Assembly (NCBI GenBank): GCA_905373295.1
Contig: CAJPSJ010000067.1
Span: 1-9,150 of the forward strand
Direction of reading: 5' to 3'
DNA length: 9,150 bases
Source of the DNA: an uncultured Campylobacter sp.
GTDB taxonomy: Bacteria > Campylobacterota > Campylobacteria > Campylobacterales > Campylobacteraceae
A program made the translations under genes and the position numbers. How positions within the stretch are numbered: position 1 is the stretch's first letter; every line of letters starts with the position of its first letter. The notes beneath the pieces are model-generated. The model was not told the DNA's origin and made no database searches. It was given only the letters and a program-made list of their open reading frames with translations. Positions 5,835-9,150 of the stretch are shown here, one piece after another.

Positions 5835-8526
5835 AGATATCGCGGACGAGCTTGGATACGCAAGCAAAGAGATAATCGAAAAAGCGCAGGAGATGGGTTT
5901 TAAAAAGGTAAAAACCGCGTCGAATAAAGTAAGCGAAGAGGAAGCTGCCGCTATTTACGATTATATTAAGAAGGGAATTTTGCCGGGGAAAAAGTCAAAG
6001 CCCGCAAAGAAAAGCTCCGAAAAGGCGCAAGAGGACGAGAATAAGCCCGCTAAAAAACAGAGCGAAACTAAAAAAACCGCTAAAAAAGAGAGCCCTAAAA
6101 AGGCGGAAAGCTTAAAAGCTTCCGAATCCAAAGAGCCCGCGCAGAACGCCAAAGAGCCTAGCGATGAAAAAGCTCGGGCGCAAGAGCCCGAGGCGAAAAC
6201 CGAAAAAGCCCAAAATCAAAAAGAAGAAATTTCTTCCGCAGCGCAGGATAAAGAGGAGAAGCAAAACGCCGCCTCAAAGCCTGCTCCGGTGCAGATAAAC
6301 AGCGGCGATAGCATAGCTAGCGAGAGCTTGCAAAAGCGCCGCGGCTTAGTCATCGTCAAAAAGAAAAAAGAAGTTCAAGCTCCGGCAGCACAAGATAGAG
6401 CTGAGCCTAGGCGCGAAAAGATGAGCGCGAGCTTGGAGGCGATCTTTTCAAACGCCGAACTAAATTTGAAAAAGAAAAAGATCGAAAAGAAAAAAGCTCC
6501 CGCTGCCAAAAAAGAGGATGCCCTTAAAATCGACATTATTCCCGATCATGAGATGGCCGATATCGTCATCGAGGACGAGGACGTCGTAGTAATGCCAGAT
6601 TTCACCGTCAAACCGATCCAAACCGAAAACCGCACCAAAAACAAAAACCAGCCCAATATCTACAGAACGTCTCAGAGTCAGATGTTCGGCAGCGAGGGCG
6701 GCATAAGTCGCGGCGGTCGTAAAAAGCATAAAAAAGCCCCTCGCGAGCAGGGTAGCGAAATCGTAAGCTCTGTAAATATCCCAAAAGAGATCCGCGTCTA
6801 TGAGTTTGCCGATAAGATCAAAAAGCAGCCTAGCGAGATCATCGGCAAACTATTTGCGCTAGGGATGATGACGACGAAAAACGACTTTTTGGACGAGGAC
6901 GCGATAGAAATTTTAGCAAGCGAATTCGGTATCGAGGTAAATATCGTCGATGAGGCGCAGGAGTTTGACTACATCAAAGCTTACGAGGATAGCGAAGGCG
7001 AAGAAAATTTAATCGCCAGAGCGCCGGTTATTACCATTATGGGGCACGTCGATCACGGCAAAACGAGCCTGCTCGATTATATCCGAAACTCTCGCGTAGC
7101 AAGCGGCGAAGCGGGCGGCATCACGCAACACGTAGGCGCGTATATGGTCGAGAAAAACGGCAGAAAAATTACTTTCATCGACACTCCGGGCCATGAGGCC
7201 TTTACTTCGATGCGCGCGCGCGGAGCCGAGGTTACCGATATCGTAATCATCGTAGTGGCCGCAGACGACGGAGTCAAGCCTCAGACTAAGGAGGCCATAG
7301 CTCACGCCAAGGCGGCAAACGTGCCGATCATCATCGCGATAAATAAAATGGACAAACCCGCCGCAAATCCTGACCTAGTGAAAACAGGGCTTGCCGAGCT
7401 TGACATCATGCCTACCGAGTGGGGCGGCAGCTACGAGTTCGTGCCGATCTCCGCAAAGACGGGCGACGGAATCGAAAATTTATTAGAGATCGTGCTTTTG
7501 CAAGCCGATCTTTTGGAGCTCAAAGCCGATCCTAGCAAGCAGGTTAAGGCAACCATCATCGAAAGCTCCCTTCAAAAAGGCCGCGGCGCCGTTGCTACTG
7601 TCATCGTGCAAAACGGCACCCTGCACGTCGGAGACACCGTCGTAGCGGGTATCGCATACGGCAAGGTGCGCGCTCTTAGCGACGATAAGGGCAGGGCGCT
7701 AAAGCAAATTTTACCGGGCGAATGCGGCGTCATCATAGGCCTTAGCGAGGTTCCGGGCGCGGGCGAGACGCTGATCGGTGTTTCAAGCGATAAGGAAGCG
7801 CGCGAGTACGCGAGCAAAATTTACGAGCATCAGCGCCAAAAGGAGCTTAGCAAATCGACCAAGGTCACCATTGACGAGCTAAGCGCCAAGATCGCCGAAG
7901 GCTCGCTAAAGAGCCTTCCGGTGATTGTCAAGGCAGACGTTGCGGGCTCTCTAGAGGCTATCAAAGCAAGCCTTGAGAAGCTCCGCAACGACGAAGTCAA
8001 GGTCGACATCATCCACAGCGGCATCGGCGGTATCACGCAAAACGACATCGCCTTGGCAAGCGCTAGCGACAACTGCGTGATCTTGGGCTTCAACGTCCGT
8101 CCTACGGGCGAGATCAAAGAGCTTGCCAAGGAGCGCGGCGCGCAGATTAAGACCTACAACGTCATCTACAATCTCATCGACGATATTAAAGCGCTTTTGG
8201 GCGGTCTCATGAGCCCGATCATCAGCGAGGAGGCCTTGGGTCAAGCCGAGATCCGCCAGGTCATCAACGTGCCTAAGATCGGGCAGATCGCGGGCTGCAT
8301 GGTTACCGACGGGCTCATCGCTCGCGGCGCGAAGATCCGCGTCATCAGAGAGGGCGTCATCGTTTTCGAGGGCAACGTCAGCTCGCTCAAGCGCTTCAAA
8401 GACGACGCCAAGGAAGTCGCCAAGGGCTTCGAGTGCGGCGTAGGCATCGAAGGCTACGACGATATGCGCGTGGGTGATTTTATCGAAAGCTACAAGCAAA
8501 AAGAGGAACAGGCTACGATCGATTAA
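5818..8526 (+). CDS. infB: Translation initiation factor IF-2
   Basis: IF-2 is the GTPase that brings fMet-tRNA to the 30S subunit and promotes 50S joining. The product has 902 aa, a normal bacterial length. Residues 1-52 are a first IF2_N domain ([21 protein letters not shown]). Residues about 53-320 are a low-complexity Lys/Glu/Ala-rich linker with runs such as [16 protein letters not shown] second IF2_N domain follows ([20 protein letters not shown]). The G domain is complete: G1 GHVDHGKT (409-416), G2 GGITQH (433-438), G3 DTPGH (455-459), G4 NKMD (509-512), G5 SAK (545-547). The C-terminal domains contain [24 protein letters not shown] and [17 protein letters not shown], typical of domain 3 and the fMet-tRNA-binding domain 4. 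The start is ATG 5818 with AAGGAGAGG upstream. The last 600 bases favour C-ending codons more than neighbouring genes. rbfA, its usual follower, is not in the window. Confidence 0.98.
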   Translation: MGVLIKDIADELGYASKEIIEKAQEMGFKKVKTASNKVSEEEAAAIYDYIKKGILPGKKSKPAKKSSEKAQEDENKPAKKQSETKKTAKKESPKKAESLKASESKEPAQNAKEPSDEKARAQEPEAKTEKAQNQKEEISSAAQDKEEKQNAASKPAPVQINSGDSIASESLQKRRGLVIVKKKKEVQAPAAQDRAEPRREKMSASLEAIFSNAELNLKKKKIEKKKAPAAKKEDALKIDIIPDHEMADIVIEDEDVVVMPDFTVKPIQTENRTKNKNQPNIYRTSQSQMFGSEGGISRGGRKKHKKAPREQGSEIVSSVNIPKEIRVYEFADKIKKQPSEIIGKLFALGMMTTKNDFLDEDAIEILASEFGIEVNIVDEAQEFDYIKAYEDSEGEENLIARAPVITIMGHVDHGKTSLLDYIRNSRVASGEAGGITQHVGAYMVEKNGRKITFIDTPGHEAFTSMRARGAEVTDIVIIVVAADDGVKPQTKEAIAHAKAANVPIIIAINKMDKPAANPDLVKTGLAELDIMPTEWGGSYEFVPISAKTGDGIENLLEIVLLQADLLELKADPSKQVKATIIESSLQKGRGAVATVIVQNGTLHVGDTVVAGIAYGKVRALSDDKGRALKQILPGECGVIIGLSEVPGAGETLIGVSSDKEAREYASKIYEHQRQKELSKSTKVTIDELSAKIAEGSLKSLPVIVKADVAGSLEAIKASLEKLRNDEVKVDIIHSGIGGITQNDIALASASDNCVILGFNVRPTGEIKELAKERGAQIKTYNVIYNLIDDIKALLGGLMSPIISEEALGQAEIRQVINVPKIGQIAGCMVTDGLIARGAKIRVIREGVIVFEGNVSSLKRFKDDAKEVAKGFECGVGIEGYDDMRVGDFIESYKQKEEQATID

Positions 8527-8550
8527 TGCTCGCGGAATTCTGCGTGAGCA
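8527..8550 (+). terminator. Hairpin immediately after the infB stop codon
   Basis: TGCTCGCG (8527-8534) pairs with CGTGAGCA (8543-8550), including one G-T pair, around an eight-base loop. It begins directly after the TAA. No T-run follows, so it is at best a weak terminator or a 3'-end stabiliser. A partial copy of its left arm and loop (TGCTCGCAGAATTT) recurs at 8612-8625. Confidence 0.4.
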
Positions 8551-8654
8551 TCGGCTTCGTTTGCACGGCTTGCGGCTAAATTTTAAGCCTTGATCGCGCT
8601 TTGAAATTTTATGCTCGCAGAATTTGAGCGTAAAATTTCGCCTTTTAAATTTAA

Positions 8655-8663
8655 TGGTATAAC
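8655..8663 (+). promoter_or_regulatory. Extended -10-like promoter element downstream of infB
   Basis: TGGTATAAC is a near-consensus extended -10 (TGnTATAAT with one mismatch), preceded by CCTTTTAAATTTAA. A transcript would start near 8670 and run into the hairpin-rich region. It could be the promoter of a gene beyond the window or of a small RNA; there is no coding sequence nearby to support it. Confidence 0.33.
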
Positions 8664-8694
8664 GCGCGAGCAAAGCTTTAAATTTTGTCTGTTT

Positions 8695-8717
8695 CTGCGC
8701 AAGGCTTTGTTGCGCAG
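8695..8717. other. Perfect 8-bp hairpin
   Basis: CTGCGCAA (8695-8702) and TTGCGCAG (8710-8717) form a perfect inverted repeat around a seven-base loop (GGCTTTG). T-rich DNA follows at some distance (TTTTGAAATTTTAATG), so it could act as a weak terminator on the + strand. Its function is unknown. Confidence 0.45.
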
Positions 8718-8801
8718 CGCCAGTTTTGAAATTTTAATGTTTTAGATTTTTCTTGCAGCGCGGCTTTGCGATCAAATTTTAAATTTACGCCGTTTGCTGA
8801 T

Positions 8802-8816
8802 CGCGGATTTTCCGCG
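8802..8816. other. Compact 6-bp GC-rich hairpin
   Basis: CGCGGA (8802-8807) and TCCGCG (8811-8816) form a perfect stem around TTT. No T-run follows. It may be part of a larger RNA fold or may have arisen by chance. Confidence 0.35.
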
Positions 8817-8916
8817 CGACCTAAATTAAATTTAATCGCAAAGTTTAAATTTTAAAGCGGCAAAATTTAGATTTCGTGAGCATCGAAGCGCTTTTAAATT
8901 TAAGATAAATTTTGAA

Positions 8917-9050
8917 GCGGCGCAGCGTGGGAAAAACAGCAGCGCGGAGAATAGCGCGGCGCAGGTGGCGCAAAATAAAGCCGCAATGGCATGCGGTGTC
9001 ATTGCGGCGCTGCCAAAAGACGGCAACGGATATCGTAAATAGCGGCGCAG
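8917..9050. repeat. Three copies of GCGGCGCAG with a complementary copy downstream
   Basis: GCGGCGCAG occurs at 8917-8925, 8956-8964 and 9042-9050. TGCGCCGC at 9096-9103 is complementary to the first eight bases of each copy. The 9042 copy could pair with it, enclosing a small hairpin (GGTGC 9073-9077 with GCACC 9084-9088). The words are real; whether they are a functional repeat or a by-product of GC-rich composition is unclear. Confidence 0.5.
8980..9008. other. Perfect 9-bp hairpin in the GC-rich block
   Basis: GCCGCAATG (8980-8988) and CATTGCGGC (9000-9008) are exact reverse complements around an 11-base loop that contains the palindrome GCATGC. It is the longest uninterrupted perfect stem I found in the non-coding DNA. 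No T-run follows in either direction, so it is not an ordinary intrinsic terminator. A structured RNA element or protein-binding site is possible. Confidence 0.5.
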
Positions 9051-9150
9051 TAAGCGAGCGTAGCGCAAAGAGGGTGCCGCCGCGCACCGTATTATTGCGC
9101 CGCCAAGACGGACAGCGCGGCGGTGATATAGCGCCCGTGGCGAGCAGAGC

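Larger units (their letters stand above)
8578..8912. repeat. Cluster of 13 AAATTT words
   Basis: The self-complementary hexamer AAATTT starts at 8578, 8604, 8633, 8647, 8680, 8729, 8774, 8781, 8828, 8847, 8863, 8896 and 8907, often inside the longer form AAATTTTAA. None occurs from 8913 to the end of the window. The word also occurs in the 1357-1918 gap and within genes, so part of the density reflects genome-wide word usage. AAATTT is an intrinsically bent, symmetric A-tract. Confidence 0.7.
8527..9150. other. Gene-free two-part region downstream of infB, 624 bp
   Basis: No protein family is recognisable on either strand. The first part (about 8570-8912) is AT-rich, packed with AAATTT words, and contains several short perfect hairpins and one extended -10-like element. 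The second part (about 8913-9150) is strongly GC-rich, with repeated GCGGCGCAG and complementary GCGCCGCC words. The longest open frames have fewer than 85 codons; none combines a good ribosome-binding site with a recognisable product. The region may include the promoter and leader of the next gene, a structured RNA, or decayed sequence; I cannot tell which. Confidence 0.6.

Noticed and set aside
5953..6500. Lysine/alanine/glutamate-rich repeats in the IF-2 linker as a possible separate repeat element or fusion
   Set aside because: A charged, poorly conserved linker between the IF2_N domains is normal for bacterial IF-2, and the total length of 902 aa is ordinary.
7951..8673. A 240-codon open frame on the - strand, mostly opposite infB
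   Set aside because: It lies antisense to the well-conserved C-terminal domains of IF-2 and is rich in Asp, Ala and Arg, as expected for the reverse of GC-rich codons. It is a shadow frame.
8611..8745. A 44-codon open frame on the + strand beginning MLAEFERKISPFKFNG
   Set aside because: There is no ribosome-binding site before the ATG, the peptide is low-complexity and driven by AAATTT words, and no family is recognisable. It could be chance.
8836..9042. A + strand open stretch of about 68 codons ending ALPKDGNGYRK
   Set aside because: It has no ATG until 8986 and crosses the AT-to-GC composition boundary. No ribosome-binding site or known motif was seen.
8832..9087. Two overlapping - strand frames of 78 and 80 codons, one with a hydrophobic alanine-rich segment
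   Set aside because: The frames overlap each other, show no ribosome-binding site or known family, and their alanine and arginine content follows the GC-rich repeats. Neither can be supported as a gene.
1..9150. Search for CRISPR arrays, tRNA genes, insertion sequences, or defence or toxin-antitoxin genes
   Set aside because: I saw no regularly spaced long repeats, cloverleaf pattern, transposase frame or terminal inverted repeats. The coding content is entirely housekeeping.

Overview
The window looks like chromosomal housekeeping DNA from a Campylobacter species, or a close relative in Campylobacterota. The gene order M23 peptidase - lpxC - short tsaB - thrB - ylxR - infB matches what I remember of Campylobacter jejuni (Cj0131 to Cj0136). 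The promoters are TATAAT boxes in AT-rich DNA, and the intergenic DNA is full of AAATTT words. By eye the GC content is well above that of C. jejuni, which suggests an oral-type species such as C. gracilis, C. rectus, C. showae or C. curvus. The species is inference; no rRNA is present. Every gene is on the + strand.

Layout. Positions 1-1356 hold the 3' part of bamA (last POTRA domain plus the complete beta-barrel), cut by the window edge. Positions 1357-1918 are an apparently gene-free, AT-rich gap with a strong hairpin just after bamA. Positions 1919-3298 encode a membrane-anchored LytM/M23 peptidoglycan peptidase. A TATAAT box overlapping the peptidase-lpxC junction starts a compact run of genes: lpxC (3349-4233), a short tsaB-like gene (about 4243-4695, with no canonical start codon at its expected beginning), thrB (4704-5585, TTG start), ylxR (5607-5834) and infB (5818-8526, overlapping ylxR by 17 bases). 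Positions 8527-9150 contain no gene I can support. They fall into an AT-rich half packed with AAATTT words and small hairpins, and a GC-rich half with GCGGCGCAG repeats and potential stems.

Function. bamA, the peptidase and lpxC all serve the cell envelope: outer-membrane protein insertion, wall remodelling and the first committed step of lipid A synthesis. tsaB (tRNA t6A modification), ylxR and infB serve translation and RNA metabolism. thrB is a threonine-pathway enzyme placed between them. Tight spacing and overlaps suggest cotranscription from lpxC to infB.

I found no mobile element, CRISPR array, tRNA, defence system or clearly new multi-gene system. The points most worth checking are the tsaB start, the TATAAT box three bases before the ylxR start, and the unusual two-part region after infB where rbfA would be expected.
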